Part shown: positions 16,396-26,715 of the stretch, piece after piece
Layout: every line of letters starts with the position of its first letter
Position numbering within the stretch: the stretch's first letter is position 1
Assembly: GCF_041080835.1 (NCBI RefSeq)
Contig: NZ_CP129683.1
Coordinates: forward strand, 558,001 to 622,000
Length of the DNA stretch: 64,000 nucleotides
Direction of reading: 5' to 3'
Source of the DNA: Bifidobacterium sp. WK012_4_13
Lineage (GTDB): Bacteria; Actinomycetota; Actinomycetes; Actinomycetales; Bifidobacteriaceae
The notes under the pieces: model-generated
Databases searched by the model: none
What the model saw: only the letters and a program-made list of their open reading frames with translations
What the model was told of the DNA's origin: nothing
Translations under genes and position numbers: made by a program

Positions 16396-17802
16396 TTACT
16401 GGATCAGCTCCTTCACGGAGGCGATAATCGCCTGCAATTCCTTCTTTGCATCGCCGAAGAGCATCTGGGTGTTGTCGTTGAAATACAGCTCGTTCTCAAT
16501 GCCGGCGTAGCCTTTGCCTCGACCGCGCTTGATGACGACGACGTGCTCGGATTTGTCGACGTCCAGAATCGGCATTCCTGAAACCGGAGTGCCCGGTCTG
16601 CGGGCTGCGGGGTTGGTGACATCGTTCGCACCGACGACCAGGGAGATAGAGGCTGCAGGGAACTGTGGATTGATGTCATCGAGGTCTACCAGCTCCTCAT
16701 AGGGAACGTTCGCCTCCGCGAGCAAAACGTTCATATGGCCAGGCATGCGCCCTGCAACTGGATGAATCGCATAGCTCACATCGATGCCACGGTTCTTCAG
16801 CAAATCGCCGAGATCGGCGAGCTCACGCTGCGCCTGCGCCTGTGCCAGACCGAATCCTGGCACGAAGATGACCTTCTGGGCATAGACCAGCTGCACTGCG
16901 ACATCGTCAGCAGTGGTTTCCTTCATCGAACCTTCTGGTCCGTCCCCGACCGCAGCGACATCGGAACCTCCGAAACCACCGACCAGGACGCTTGTCAAAG
17001 GACGGTTCATGGCCTGCGCCATCAAGACCGAAAGGGTCACGCCTGCCGCGCCGACAAGTGCGCCTGCAACGATGAGCGCCACGTTATCAATGGCAAGGCC
17101 GCTCATGGCGACTGCCGTGCCTGTGCAGGCATTCAAGACCGAGATCACCACGGGCATGTCCGCGCCGCCGATGGGAAGCACGAACAAAAGACCGTACAGC
17201 AAGGCGGACAGTGTGGTGAGCAGACTCCACAGCATCCGGTGAGGCTCGTCAGCGACAAGCAGCACGAACGATGCGATGGTCAGGAGTATCGAAAGCACCA
17301 TCCACACATCCTTCATCGGCAAGGATATGGGCTTGCCGGGAAGTATGCCTTGAAGCTTGCCCGCTGCGACCAGCGAACCGGTGAAGGTGATGGAACCGAT
17401 GACGATGCCCAGACCGGCAGTGATCAATACGACCAGTGTAGGAAGCTTTTCGGAGGTCAGAATGTCGTTCAAGGCGACAAGGGCCGCCGCGCCGCCGCCG
17501 ACCGTATTGAACACCGAGACCAGCTGGGGCATGTCGGTCATCTTGACTTTCTTCGCCGAATACAATCCTGCGATGGCTCCGACCACGATGCCTGCAATCA
17601 GAACGATGAGCGCAGCGCTGGAAAGGAAGCCGGTGACGAAGAAACGAACGAAGGCCATGACCACCGCGATCACCATGCCGACGGCGGAAATCTGATTACC
17701 CCTTCTCGCCGTCTTGGGCGAGTTCATGAAGTGCAATCCAACGACGAAAAGCACTGCAGACAATAGATACACGTATGAAGCAACAACATCAATCGTGCTC
17801 AT
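16396..17802 (-). CDS. pntB: NAD(P) transhydrogenase subunit beta
   Basis: 468 residues, usual length for PntB. Eight or nine membrane segments in the first 270 residues form part of the proton channel (domain II). The C-terminal NADP(H)-binding domain III begins near residue 290, with VIFVPGFGLAQAQAQ, YAIHPVAGRMPGHMNVLLAEA and LVVGANDVTNPAAR as family signatures. The enzyme uses the proton gradient to transfer hydride from NADH to NADP+, supplying NADPH. The ATG at 17802 shares a base with the pntA2 stop (TGATG), so translation is coupled. A GTG three bases upstream is an alternative. Confidence 0.95.
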   Translation of the reverse strand: MSTIDVVASYVYLLSAVLFVVGLHFMNSPKTARRGNQISAVGMVIAVVMAFVRFFVTGFLSSAALIVLIAGIVVGAIAGLYSAKKVKMTDMPQLVSVFNTVGGGAAALVALNDILTSEKLPTLVVLITAGLGIVIGSITFTGSLVAAGKLQGILPGKPISLPMKDVWMVLSILLTIASFVLLVADEPHRMLWSLLTTLSALLYGLLFVLPIGGADMPVVISVLNACTGTAVAMSGLAIDNVALIVAGALVGAAGVTLSVLMAQAMNRPLTSVLVGGFGGSDVAAVGDGPEGSMKETTADDVAVQLVYAQKVIFVPGFGLAQAQAQRELADLGDLLKNRGIDVSYAIHPVAGRMPGHMNVLLAEANVPYEELVDLDDINPQFPAASISLVVGANDVTNPAARRPGTPVSGMPILDVDKSEHVVVIKRGRGKGYAGIENELYFNDNTQMLFGDAKKELQAIIASVKELIQ

Positions 17803-18164
17803 CACTTTGCCCCCTGGTCGGTCTTGCCCGTTTGAGCGGCATCAGCCGCCGTCTCGGCCTTTTCTGACTTCGACTTCCTTGAAGTCTTCGCTGACTTGAA
17901 CATCTCGAGCATGCGGTCGGTCACGACATAGCCACCGACGACGTTCATCGTTCCCAAGACAGCTGCCAGGAATATGAAGACATAGGCAAGGGGCGTATGC
18001 GCCTGCGAGGCGACGATGATGACGCCCACGATTACGATGCCATGGATGGAATTCGCACCGCTCATCAGCGGGGTGTGCAGGGTCGCCGGAACCTTGCCGA
18101 TGACCTCGACCCCTATGAGCAATGCAAGAACGAACAGCGTGATTGGTGTAACAAGCTCACTCAT
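17802..18164 (-). CDS. pntA2: NAD(P) transhydrogenase subunit alpha, membrane part
   Basis: 120 residues. The start ATG at 18164 has AAGGAG nine bases upstream and overlaps the pntA1 stop by eight bases. Three membrane segments (LFVLALLIGVEVIGKVP, then GIVIVGVIIVAS, then YVFIFLAAVLGTMNVVGGYVVTDRML) match domain IIa of the split alpha subunit. A Lys/Ala/Glu-rich tail of about 30 residues follows. It assembles with PntA1 and PntB to form the proton-translocating transhydrogenase in the membrane. Confidence 0.92.
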   Translation of the reverse strand: MSELVTPITLFVLALLIGVEVIGKVPATLHTPLMSGANSIHGIVIVGVIIVASQAHTPLAYVFIFLAAVLGTMNVVGGYVVTDRMLEMFKSAKTSRKSKSEKAETAADAAQTGKTDQGAK

Positions 18165-19350
18165 TGCCACCATCTCCTTCCTTGTGATCTGAAGCATCTG
18201 GGTCTGACACGTTCTGACCTGACGATGGGACGTTGCGACCTGCGACGACCAGGGCATCGTCAAGCTCCTGGGAGAGATCGAAGCTCAGACCTTCCGGAGT
18301 CACGAAGTGCGAGACCACGTCCGCCAGATTCCTTGCCGCAAGATTCGATGCGGTGGTCGCGACGCCACTGGCAAGATCGGGAACTCCGAAAATCGTGACG
18401 CCATTGTCGGTCACCGTTCTGCCGGGCTTCGAGCCCTCAACGTTGCCACCGAGATCGCTGGCTGCGCAATCGACGATGACCGCGCCGCGATGAAGTCCCA
18501 GCACACCATTCTTGGTCAGCAGGACTGGAGGGCGTCGGCCTGGAACCTTCGCCGTCGTGATGACGACATCGAATCCGGCAGCCTTCGCATCGACGGCGGC
18601 CTGCTGCTGAGACTGCTCCTCCTTGGAGAGCTGGCGCGCATAGCCACCCTCCCCCTGGCCCTGTGAGAAGTCCAGGCCGAGATCGAGGAACTTTGCTCCC
18701 AACGATTCGACTTCCTGGCGCGAAGCCGGGCGCACATCATAGCCCGTGACGATGGCACCGAGTCGCTTTGCCGTGCCGATGGCCTGCAAACCAGCGATTC
18801 CAGCACCGAGTATGAGCACCTTCGCAGGTCGGATCGTTCCTGCGGCGGTTGTCATCATGGGGAAGAAAGAGCCATAGCTATCGGCAGCAAGCAGAGCCGC
18901 CTTGTATCCCATCACGGAATTCTGCGAGGTCATCTCATCCATCGACTGAGCGGAACTCAGCTGACGTGGCAACTTTTCCATCGCAAGAGCCGTAAGGCCC
19001 GCCTGATCCAGTCTGCTGACGTATTCCTGATTGGTGAACGAGCCGAGCATGCCAACTATCCATGCATGGCTGGGCAATGCTGCCAGATCTTCGTCCGTGG
19101 GGCGATTTATGAAACCGAAGACATCCGCCTGGTGAAAGACGTCTGCTCGACTCACGACAGACGCACCAGCCCTGTCATATTGATCGTCCGAGAACTGCGA
19201 AGCCTCACCCGCACCTTGTTCGATAACGCATGAGATATTCGACTTCTTCAGTCTGGAAACGATTTCAGGGGTCAGCGCGACTCTTGATTCCTGCTGATTT
19301 GATTCCTTGATGACCCCATACGTAACAGGGCCATGCTCTTGCTGAACCAT
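18157..19350 (-). CDS. pntA1: NAD(P) transhydrogenase subunit alpha, NAD-binding part
   Basis: 397 residues, the soluble NAD(H)-binding domain I, related to alanine dehydrogenase. YGVIKESNQQESRVALTPE begins the mature fold. KVLILGAGIAGLQAIGTAKRLGA near residue 175 is the Rossmann glycine motif. Later segments with TAKVPGRRPPVLLT and GAVIVDCAASDLGGN are conserved in the family. I chose ATG at 19350 because AGAAGGG lies at normal distance; the ATG six bases upstream would overlap that site. First gene of the pntA1-A2-B operon, divergent from fadD across 149 bases. Confidence 0.93.
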   Translation of the reverse strand: MVQQEHGPVTYGVIKESNQQESRVALTPEIVSRLKKSNISCVIEQGAGEASQFSDDQYDRAGASVVSRADVFHQADVFGFINRPTDEDLAALPSHAWIVGMLGSFTNQEYVSRLDQAGLTALAMEKLPRQLSSAQSMDEMTSQNSVMGYKAALLAADSYGSFFPMMTTAAGTIRPAKVLILGAGIAGLQAIGTAKRLGAIVTGYDVRPASRQEVESLGAKFLDLGLDFSQGQGEGGYARQLSKEEQSQQQAAVDAKAAGFDVVITTAKVPGRRPPVLLTKNGVLGLHRGAVIVDCAASDLGGNVEGSKPGRTVTDNGVTIFGVPDLASGVATTASNLAARNLADVVSHFVTPEGLSFDLSQELDDALVVAGRNVPSSGQNVSDPDASDHKEGDGGNE

Positions 19351-19499
19351 TTGCATCCCTTCTCACTACTTTGTTGAGAATCCGACACCTTCGAATCTAG
19401 ATAGAGTGTATAAGCTGCGGGAGACACAGGCTCACCCTCAGCCAATTGCATTCTCCCCTCCACAGGATAGTCTTTATTGGTACGAATTAAAGGAGAAAA

Positions 19500-21536
19500 A
19501 TGGGATTGTTCAATTCAGCCAAGTCGTATCTGATCTCAACAGCGAAACGTGCAGCAACCCTAGGCCGCTATCACGATGACGACATCGACGAAGAAGTCAT
19601 GCCATCCGATGCAAGCGGCGACTCCGAACCATCCACGCAGGATGACGGACACGCCCGTCAGCTCCCGAGCGTCCACGAGTGGTCCAATGGATATCCCACC
19701 ACCACGTTCATGGATGAACGTTCAGGACTGCTCACAACATCCACCGCAGATGCCGGCAAGATTCCCGAAAGCATGACTCTGTATGACATTTACAGAGACA
19801 GGGCGGAGCGCATGGGAGACGAACCCATGTATCATTTCAAATCCAACGGCGAATGGGTGACACGCACCGCGAATGACATGCTTGAGGACATTCGTTCCGC
19901 GGCAAAGGGACTTCTCCACTCCGGTCTGAAGAAGGGCGATGCGATCGCCTTCATGTGCCACACCAGCTATCAGTGGAATGTCGTCGACGCGGCAGTGGTT
20001 TCGATCGGTGGCGTCATCGCAACCGTATATGACACCGACTCGGCCGAGCAGATACGCTATATCGTCAACAATTCCGATGCGACGAGCCTGATTGTGGAGA
20101 CCCGGGACATGCGCGAGAAGGCGGACGGCGCCATCGATGACTGCCCATCGCTGAAGCGCATCGCTTGTCTCGAGAACGGCGCCCTCGAAGAGATGCAGGC
20201 ATATGGCAAGGTCGTCAGCGACGCCGAGCTCGATGAGCGCATAGCTTCCATATCGACGAAGGACCTCTGCTCGGTGGTCTATACGTCAGGATCGACCGCA
20301 GCTCCCAAAGGCGTGGAAATGACGCACGAGCACTATTGCACGCTTGCGCACAACCTACGCGAATACATTCCCGACCTGTTGCAGGATCCCAAGGGGTCGG
20401 TCCTGCTCTTCCTGCCTCAGGCACATTCGTTCGCACGAGCCATCAACTACGCATGCGCCTACAGCTCAATCCAGATCTACATAGCAGAAGGAATCAAGAG
20501 TCTCATCGCCGATCTGCAAGTAGCCAGGCCGACGGTGATGATCGGCGTTCCCCGAGTCTTCGAGAAGGTCTACAACGCCGCCTCCCAAAAGGCCGGACAT
20601 GGTGTGAAGGGCATGGTCTTTGCATCGGCCGTCGTGGCAGCTCAGGATTACATGTCTGAGGTATCCGAAAAGGGCAAGGCAGGTCCTATCGTCACCAGCA
20701 AGCGCCAGGCCTTTGACCCTCTTGTATACAGCTCGCTTCGTCAGGCTTTGGGAGGACGCGCGCGCTGGATCGTGTCGGGAGGGGCCCCCTTGGACCCGTC
20801 CCTGCTCAGTTTCTTCAGAGGCGCGAAGGTTCCCGTCTATGAAGGATACGGTCTCACGGAAACAACCGCCCCTTGCGCCTTCAGCCCTCTCGGAACTCCA
20901 TTCCATGAAGGTTCGGTCGGCATTGCATTCCCAGGATTCTCGATTCGAATTTCCGAAAGTGGTGAGATCCAAATTGCAGGAACCAGCGTTTTCGACCGAT
21001 ACCACAAGAATGGTGAGACGACGGCGGAATCGTTCACCGAGGATGGATGGTATGCCACTGGCGATCTGGGCAGGCTTTCGGATGACGGCTTCCTTTTCAT
21101 CACCGGACGAAAGAAGGACCTGATCATCACTGCGGGTGGCAAGAATGTTTCTCCCGGACCTATCGAAGAGGTCATCCAGCGATCCGAAATCGTCGAGAAC
21201 GCCCTCGTCTTGGGAGACAAGCGCCCATTCATCTCGGCTTTGATCACACTCGACGGCGAAACCTTGGGACCTTGGCTCGAAGCCAGGGGCCTCAAGCCAA
21301 TGACTCCGCACGAAGCGGCGAACAACGCAGTCGTACGCGCAGAGATTCAGCAGTACGTCGACGAGGCGAACGAAGGTGTTTCCAGAGCGGAATCCGTGAG
21401 AAAATTCATCATTCTCCCCGAGGCGTTCACGCAGGAGAATGGATTGCTGACAGCCTCGATGAAGGTCATTCGTCCCAAGGTCATCACCCGCTATGCGAAT
21501 CTGCTGAATACGCAGATGTATGTGCCCCGCCGATAG
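19500..21536 (+). CDS. fadD: Long-chain fatty-acid-CoA ligase (AMP-forming)
   Basis: 678 residues with a clear AAAGGAG site. The adenylate-forming enzyme activates long fatty acids with ATP and CoA. VYTSGSTAAPKGVEM near residue 260 is the AMP/ATP-binding loop, YEGYGLTETTA near 447 is the A5 motif, TGDLGRLSDDG near 520 is A7, and GRKKDLIITAGGKNVSP near 537 carries the hinge and A8 region. An extra N-terminal stretch of about 70 residues is acidic and precedes the catalytic fold. It is probably peripheral to the membrane; bifidobacteria use such enzymes to recycle exogenous fatty acids for membrane lipid. It converges with era. Confidence 0.93.
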   Translation: MGLFNSAKSYLISTAKRAATLGRYHDDDIDEEVMPSDASGDSEPSTQDDGHARQLPSVHEWSNGYPTTTFMDERSGLLTTSTADAGKIPESMTLYDIYRDRAERMGDEPMYHFKSNGEWVTRTANDMLEDIRSAAKGLLHSGLKKGDAIAFMCHTSYQWNVVDAAVVSIGGVIATVYDTDSAEQIRYIVNNSDATSLIVETRDMREKADGAIDDCPSLKRIACLENGALEEMQAYGKVVSDAELDERIASISTKDLCSVVYTSGSTAAPKGVEMTHEHYCTLAHNLREYIPDLLQDPKGSVLLFLPQAHSFARAINYACAYSSIQIYIAEGIKSLIADLQVARPTVMIGVPRVFEKVYNAASQKAGHGVKGMVFASAVVAAQDYMSEVSEKGKAGPIVTSKRQAFDPLVYSSLRQALGGRARWIVSGGAPLDPSLLSFFRGAKVPVYEGYGLTETTAPCAFSPLGTPFHEGSVGIAFPGFSIRISESGEIQIAGTSVFDRYHKNGETTAESFTEDGWYATGDLGRLSDDGFLFITGRKKDLIITAGGKNVSPGPIEEVIQRSEIVENALVLGDKRPFISALITLDGETLGPWLEARGLKPMTPHEAANNAVVRAEIQQYVDEANEGVSRAESVRKFIILPEAFTQENGLLTASMKVIRPKVITRYANLLNTQMYVPRR

Positions 21537-21539
21537 TGG

Positions 21540-21565
21540 ATTCGGGGTCATCCGACCCTGAATCG
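21540..21565 (+). terminator. Hairpin after fadD
   Basis: GATTCGGGGTC, four bases, GACCCTGAATC form an 11-bp stem with one G-T pair immediately past the fadD stop. There is no T run, so it may act together with the palindrome that follows. Confidence 0.45.
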
Positions 21566-21576
21566 CCGCGAGCATG

Positions 21577-21682
21577 CAAGTTTTTGGCACTTGCCTGGAT
21601 ATAATCGCCCCAGATTGGCGAATTCGCGTACGGTGTAGAACCAAAAAACGGCTTCTCTACTCAGACAAGTGCCAAAAACTTG
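21577..21682. repeat. Palindromic element A5 (106 bp)
   Basis: Invariant outer 16 nt on both arms. The inner arms have diverged (TGCCTGGATATAA against TCTACTCAGACA) and pair only with wobbles. It has outer CGAG at 21569-21572 and CTCG at 21687-21690, each four bases from the arm. It starts 40 bases past the fadD stop. Confidence 0.9.
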
Positions 21683-21690
21683 AATTCTCG

Positions 21691-21788
21691 GTCGTTATAA
21701 GAGCCCAGTCGTCATAAGAGCCCAGTCGTCATATACGTCCGATCGTCATAGGCACTCGGGCGTCATAGGCGCTCGGTCATATAAGCGA
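21691..21788. repeat. Degenerate tandem array between fadD and era
   Basis: Six units of about 14-20 bases built on GTCGTCATAAGAGCCCA recur head to tail with increasing drift to the right. The remaining bases up to 21898 contain the era terminator. No gene is seen. Confidence 0.75.
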
Positions 21789-21810
21789 GAGACTCGGCTA
21801 TGGTTGCGTG

Positions 21811-21853
21811 AAAACGGGCGCGTGCCCAGGCATTGATTGCATGGGCACGCGCT
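21811..21853 (-). terminator. Terminator after era
   Basis: GCGCGTGCCCA and TGGGCACGCGC form an 11-bp stem with a 13-base loop, followed on the minus strand by CCGTTTTC. It lies 46 bases past the era stop. Confidence 0.6.
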
Positions 21854-21898
21854 CCTTCAGTCATATGCGCCGAGACCAGCCGATGACGTCTCAGTCCC

Positions 21899-22912
21899 TC
21901 AGAATCCCAAGCGCTGCAACTGCTTGGGATTGGATTGCCAATCCTTGGCGACCTTGACATGCAGGTCCAACTGCGACTTTGCACCGATGATACGGTTCAC
22001 AGGGGTTCTCAGACGTTTCTTGACATGCACCAGATGCTCTGCATGATGCCCGATGATGATCGGCTTCTGCGAATTGCGCTCGACGAACAGCGAGACATGA
22101 ACCGTTACCTTGCCCTGTGCTAGCTGGGAGCCATCGATCTCAAGACTGAATTCCTCATCGGGATAGACGATCGAATCGACGGTTACCGCAAGGGAATGTG
22201 GAAGCTCATCGTTCAATTCCTCGAGGAACGCCCCACGCACCAGCTCCGCAATCGTGTCCTCGGGCGATTCCTCGCTTATCTGATCGGCAGGGTACATCTG
22301 AGGCCCAACCGGCGTGGCATCGACCAGCACATCGCGAAGTTCGTCCACATTGTCGCCATCCTTGGCACTGATCGGAACGAGCTCGGCAAAGTTCGCGAAC
22401 TGCTGGATCTCTATCATCTTCGCGACAAGCTGCTCCTTGTCAAGCATGTCGATTTTCGTGACCACGGCAATGACGGGAATCTTCCATTCGATGTCTGCGC
22501 TGTCGCCATGCGAACCCCGGGCATACTGTTCTTGAAGCTTTTGCAGAATACGCCTGTCCCCTGGTCCTATCTCTTGGTCTGCTGGCAGAACGAAGGCTGC
22601 GACGTCGACATCGCTCAGCGATTCATCGACCACGTCATTCAGCCGCTGGCCAAGAAGCGTACGGGGCTTATGGATGCCAGGCGTATCAACTAGGACGAGC
22701 TGGGCGTGTGGCAGTGTCAGAATGCCACGAATCGCCTTTCGAGTGGTCTCTGGCCTTGAGGACGCGATCGCTATCTGCTTGCCGATCAATGCGTTGATAA
22801 GCGTTGACTTGCCAACGTTGGGCCTTCCGACGACGGCGACGAATCCCGAACGATACGCTTGGGATTCCTTCTCTTCCAAGGCTGTGCCCTCATTCGTCTG
22901 CTGCTCCGTCAT
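21899..22912 (-). CDS. era: GTPase Era
   Basis: 337 residues. Start at 22912 behind AAGGAGATCCG; a longer open frame upstream is the overlap with the previous gene. The GTPase domain shows G1 GRPNVGKST, G3 DTPGIHKPRTLLG, G4 TKID and G5 SAKDG. The C-terminal KH domain has the GLEVERNSQKPIIIGH-like form (here FVERNSQKPIIIGH) followed by LDLHVKVAKDWQSNP. Era binds the 3' end of 16S rRNA during 30S maturation. Last gene of the rsmE-HIT-phoH-ybeY-CBS-era cluster and overlaps its predecessor by 23 bases. Confidence 0.96.
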   Translation of the reverse strand: MTEQQTNEGTALEEKESQAYRSGFVAVVGRPNVGKSTLINALIGKQIAIASSRPETTRKAIRGILTLPHAQLVLVDTPGIHKPRTLLGQRLNDVVDESLSDVDVAAFVLPADQEIGPGDRRILQKLQEQYARGSHGDSADIEWKIPVIAVVTKIDMLDKEQLVAKMIEIQQFANFAELVPISAKDGDNVDELRDVLVDATPVGPQMYPADQISEESPEDTIAELVRGAFLEELNDELPHSLAVTVDSIVYPDEEFSLEIDGSQLAQGKVTVHVSLFVERNSQKPIIIGHHAEHLVHVKKRLRTPVNRIIGAKSQLDLHVKVAKDWQSNPKQLQRLGF

Positions 22913-24395
22913 CGGATCTCCTTGCGTGATTCTGCTCTTCGTCATGGCTGTCGTCCGTTGGACTGATTGCTTGCCGAGTCTGCGACGATGCGTCTGCACC
23001 GTCGGCACTGTCTGCACCATCGGCATCGTCGGAACCGTCGGCATTCGCCCGGTCCGCGTGACTTGGTTCGGTTGCGGGTTCGACCAGTATCGTCGACACC
23101 TTCTTGCGTCGTCCCGCGGAGTCGACAGCAGTCAGACGCAATCCCATGGTGACCGCAGTCGCACCGACAATCGGGACTCTTCCGAGGATCTTCGTCAGCA
23201 GACCATAGACCGTGTCAACGTCGTCCTCGTCAATGTCTATCTCAAACAACTCTTCCAAATCGGCGATAGGAGTTCTGGCAGGGAGCTTCCACGCATGTTC
23301 GTCAATCTGCTCCGGCTGCGAGTGCTGCGTCCGATCGTGTTCGTCCTCGAGTTCGCCGACAATCTGTTCGATTGCATCCTCGATGGTCACCAAACCTGCG
23401 ATTCCGCCATATTCGTCGATCACGACGGCAATGTGCTGGCGTGTCTGCTGCATGTGATGGAAGAGGTCGTCGACCGCCTTGGATTCAGGGACAAGCATCG
23501 GGGTACGGCATATCGAAGCTATGTCGCGCGATTCGGCGGCGGGATTAAAGGCGACTGCCCTGACGACGTCCTTCAGATATGCCATGCCGACCAGGTCGTC
23601 GACATCCTCGCCGATGACGGGTATCCGTGAGAATCCCGAGCGGGAGAAGAGCTTCATGGCCATGCCCAAGGTCGCATCCTGCTCGATGCAGATCATGTCG
23701 GTGCGCGGAACCATGATCTCGCGGGTAAGCGTATCGGAGAGCATCAGCACGTTTCTCAGCATTTCCGATACCTCAGGGTCGAAATCGTTTGCCTCGACCA
23801 TGCGGTCGATCATTGCACGTCCCTGTTCAAGCTGGATCTTGTCGAGTTCCTCCTCGTCCGAAAGCGTCAGGTCACGATTGCGCCGCTTGCCCTGAGCGAA
23901 GCCGTTGGCGTGTGAGAAGGGCGTCACCAGAGAGGCGATGGTGGTTATCGTCGCATGCTTGAGCATGATGTCAAGTGGCTTTTTCGCCCCGGCGACCCTT
24001 GGCCTCAGAAGCACGGAGAGGGTTGCGATGATCAGCGCCGCAACGACTCCCGAAACGAGCTGCGACCAGAGCGGGGCATCGAGAACGCGCATTATCACGG
24101 CGATGAGAAGGCCGTCGAGAACATTGCACATGACTCTGAAGAATGCGCAGGCACCGGCGGTCGCGAATCTGTCGGATAAAAGCCTCTGGACTCGCTGCAC
24201 GCGGTCTATCCTCTTCATCCTAGAGAACTGCCCAAGCTCCGAATCAGTCTGAATCTCGAGCATCAGATTGTTCAGACTCGCGCGCGTAACTCTCGACATT
24301 GCGCCCTCAGTGGCCGCCATGACCAATGAGACCCATATGAAGACCACGGCGACGGCTGCCATGAGGACTATCACAACAATCGAATCAACGTTCAT
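22890..24395 (-). CDS. CNNM/CorC-type transporter-associated protein with CBS pair
   Basis: 501 residues. ATG at 24395 lies two bases past the ybeY stop with GGAGCG upstream. The N-terminal DUF21/CNNM membrane domain (about 1-170, several hydrophobic segments) is followed by the [12 protein letters not shown] entry to a CBS pair (about 215-335, with [16 protein letters not shown] and [15 protein letters not shown]). A CorC/HlyC-type C-terminal domain then spans about 350-430. Members are linked to Mg2+/Co2+ efflux or called hemolysin-like. The Asp/Ala-rich tail of about 50 residues is extra. Integral membrane protein, operon with ybeY and era. Confidence 0.9.
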   Translation of the reverse strand: MNVDSIVVIVLMAAVAVVFIWVSLVMAATEGAMSRVTRASLNNLMLEIQTDSELGQFSRMKRIDRVQRVQRLLSDRFATAGACAFFRVMCNVLDGLLIAVIMRVLDAPLWSQLVSGVVAALIIATLSVLLRPRVAGAKKPLDIMLKHATITTIASLVTPFSHANGFAQGKRRNRDLTLSDEEELDKIQLEQGRAMIDRMVEANDFDPEVSEMLRNVLMLSDTLTREIMVPRTDMICIEQDATLGMAMKLFSRSGFSRIPVIGEDVDDLVGMAYLKDVVRAVAFNPAAESRDIASICRTPMLVPESKAVDDLFHHMQQTRQHIAVVIDEYGGIAGLVTIEDAIEQIVGELEDEHDRTQHSQPEQIDEHAWKLPARTPIADLEELFEIDIDEDDVDTVYGLLTKILGRVPIVGATAVTMGLRLTAVDSAGRRKKVSTILVEPATEPSHADRANADGSDDADGADSADGADASSQTRQAISPTDDSHDEEQNHARRSDDGAADE

Positions 24396-24397
24396 CG

Positions 24398-24967
24398 TCA
24401 ACGCTCCACGCTCCCGGATCCTCCGGATTTCTCCCGACTGGGAGCATTCACTTCGTAATGCCGATCGACAGAGACAGCCATGCGATCGGAAGGGGCGACC
24501 GCAGGTGGCTCGATGCCCTGTCGCTGGGCGAGGAAGGTGAGCAGCAGCTGACGCTGAAGCCCGAACATCTCGTGCTCCTGCTCCTTTCCGACATGATCGT
24601 ATCCCAACAGATGCAGCATGCCATGAATGGCGAGGAGCATCATTTCCTGCATCGTGGAATGGCCCGCGGCCGAAGCCTGCTGCGCGGCCACATCCGGACA
24701 GATGACGATGTCTCCAAGAATCCCGTCCGCAGCCGCCTTGCCATCCCCTGGGCGCAGCTCGTCCATCGGGAAGCTCATCACATCCGTAGGACCCTTCAGG
24801 TCCATCCAACGCTCATGCAGGTCAGATATGGCGTCCGGTTCGCAAAACAGAACGGCAACATCGCAATCCACACTCACACGCATCTGACTCAGAACCCATA
24901 TTCCCAAGTCGGAGAAAACCTTGGGCTCGATGCCCCAGGAGGTCTCATTCGTCACCTCAACGCTCAT
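24398..24967 (-). CDS. ybeY: Endoribonuclease YbeY (rRNA maturation factor)
   Basis: 189 residues. [11 protein letters not shown] at about residues 114-124 is the zinc-binding HxxxHxxxxxH signature of the UPF0054 family. [11 protein letters not shown] is the other conserved segment. It takes part in 16S rRNA 3' maturation and ribosome quality control. A C-terminal extension of about 40 residues after the zinc site is polar. The ATG overlaps the phoH stop (ATGA). Confidence 0.95.
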   Translation of the reverse strand: MSVEVTNETSWGIEPKVFSDLGIWVLSQMRVSVDCDVAVLFCEPDAISDLHERWMDLKGPTDVMSFPMDELRPGDGKAAADGILGDIVICPDVAAQQASAAGHSTMQEMMLLAIHGMLHLLGYDHVGKEQEHEMFGLQRQLLLTFLAQRQGIEPPAVAPSDRMAVSVDRHYEVNAPSREKSGGSGSVER

Positions 24968-26190
24968 GAGTCATCCCCCGCTCGCTTCCCTGCCGACCGT
25001 CGGTCTGAGGCTCCGGAATTTCTCGCGTCCGAATTCGCGCCCGCATACGATGCCTTTGTGCCGTCATGTCTGGAGATTGCCTTGCCGGATGCCTGTTCGT
25101 AGGCCTGGACGATCTTCGCCACAAGCCGGTGACGAACCACGTCGGTGGCATCCAGATGGATGAATGCGATGTCTTGAATGCCAGTGAGGATTCGTTCGAT
25201 TCCAGCCAGGCCAGAATTGGGAACCGTCAGATCCACCTGCGTGATGTCACCGGTTATCACCATCGTGGTGTTGAAACCCAGCCTGGTGAGGAACATCTTC
25301 ATCTGCTGGGCGGTCGTATTCTGAGCCTCGTCAAGAATCACGAAGGCATCGTTCAATGTGCGGCCACGCATATATGCCAAGGGCGCGACCTCGATGGTTC
25401 CATCGTCCATGTAATGCTTCATCTGATCAGCGCCGAGCATGTCGGAAAGCGCGTCATAGAGAGGTCGAAGATATGGATCGACCTTCTCGTTCAGGGTGCC
25501 CGGCAGAAAGCCGAGATTCTCGCCTGCCTCGACAGCCGGCCTGGTGAGGATGATCTTGCGGATCTCCTTGTTCTGGAAGGCCCGCACCGCCTTTGCGACG
25601 GCGAGATAGGTCTTGCCAGTGCCAGCGGGGCCAATGGCAAAGGTGATGGTATGCGTGTTCATCGCATTCACGTAGTCTATCTGGCCCGCGGTCTTGGCAC
25701 GAACCGGAACTCCCAGGGCGAAGGTTATCACGCCGGGAAGGTCACCCTTATGGCCTTCGCGCTCCTGCAGCGAAGCCGACCTCATGGCAGCGTTCGAAGC
25801 AATCGACGATCCGCCGAATGATGCGGAATTGCCCTTCTGCAATGACTTCTGCATCGACTTCTGCATGCCTCTCTGCGATCCCCTCTCGCCAAGATTCAGC
25901 GTTCCCTGCCTTCGCAGGCCGTTCCTTTCGAGCATTCTGCGCACCGTGTCGGCATCCATGGGAGCCGTATACGCGGCCCTGACGATCGTCTCGATGACAT
26001 CCTGGGCCTTCTGCGCATCTCGTTCAGTGCCCTTGGTCGTGGACATGATCGCTATGCGATTGCCACGAACGATGATGGTCAGATCGGGGAAGGCACGCTC
26101 CACCTCTCTGATAACCTCATCGACCGGTCCCAGAACATTCACCGGATTCAATTCGGTGGGAATGGTGATGGTACGAGTAGTGGTAGCCAC
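24964..26190 (-). CDS. phoH: PhoH-family ATPase
   Basis: 408 residues. I chose GTG at 26190 ([11 protein letters not shown]) because AAAGGG precedes it and homology begins there. [16 protein letters not shown] is the Walker A loop and [11 protein letters not shown] the Walker B. A conserved N-terminal region ([11 protein letters not shown]) precedes the ATPase domain. Between them lies an insertion with repeated [12 protein letters not shown], then Ser-rich sequence (about residues 110-165), which I regard as a variable linker. The C-terminus has a polar tail after [14 protein letters not shown]. The role is probably RNA-related, as suggested by the constant linkage to ybeY and era. Confidence 0.93.
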   Translation of the reverse strand: MATTTRTITIPTELNPVNVLGPVDEVIREVERAFPDLTIIVRGNRIAIMSTTKGTERDAQKAQDVIETIVRAAYTAPMDADTVRRMLERNGLRRQGTLNLGERGSQRGMQKSMQKSLQKGNSASFGGSSIASNAAMRSASLQEREGHKGDLPGVITFALGVPVRAKTAGQIDYVNAMNTHTITFAIGPAGTGKTYLAVAKAVRAFQNKEIRKIILTRPAVEAGENLGFLPGTLNEKVDPYLRPLYDALSDMLGADQMKHYMDDGTIEVAPLAYMRGRTLNDAFVILDEAQNTTAQQMKMFLTRLGFNTTMVITGDITQVDLTVPNSGLAGIERILTGIQDIAFIHLDATDVVRHRLVAKIVQAYEQASGKAISRHDGTKASYAGANSDARNSGASDRRSAGKRAGDDS

Positions 26191-26227
26191 AGAACCCTTT
26201 CTCTTCAAAAACACGCTTACGAAGATT

Positions 26228-26566
26228 CTACTCCGCAAGAACCTCTCCGGTAAGCACGTGGGCATGGACATGAAAGACGCTCTGACCTGCATCCTCGCCC
26301 GTGTTGAAAACAAGGCGATATGCGCCATGGAACGCGTCATCGGCTATCGACTTCGCGACGCCGACGATGTGCGAGAGCTCCGCAGGATCGTTCTGTGCGA
26401 GTTCGGCAACTGTCGCATAATGTCGTTTCGGGACTATGAGCACGTGCACCTTCGCCTTGGGCTGTATATCGGCGAAGGCGTATGTGGAGTCATCCTCATA
26501 TACCTTCTTGCTCGGAATCTCACCGGCAATGATCTTGCAAAACAGGCAGTCACCTACGTCGCTCAT
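26228..26566 (-). CDS. HIT-family nucleotide-binding protein
   Basis: 112 residues. ATG at 26566 follows [23 protein letters not shown] opens the HINT-type fold and [11 protein letters not shown] near the C-terminus carries the histidine-triad motif (HxHxHx). Members hydrolyse nucleoside phosphoramidates or similar AMP conjugates. It sits between rsmE and phoH in the usual actinobacterial order. Confidence 0.93.
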   Translation of the reverse strand: MSDVGDCLFCKIIAGEIPSKKVYEDDSTYAFADIQPKAKVHVLIVPKRHYATVAELAQNDPAELSHIVGVAKSIADDAFHGAYRLVFNTGEDAGQSVFHVHAHVLTGEVLAE

Positions 26567-26715
26567 CTGATCTCCTCCGAAGCTTGAACTATCGCAACCG
26601 TTGACGTATCCCATCGTATTGCCTTATTCGGATAAATTGCCGTGCGAGAAGAAAAGACGCGACAAGCACCGTCAGGCATGCAATGGCTCCTGGAGCAGGC
26701 ATTCCTGATGCCTCA

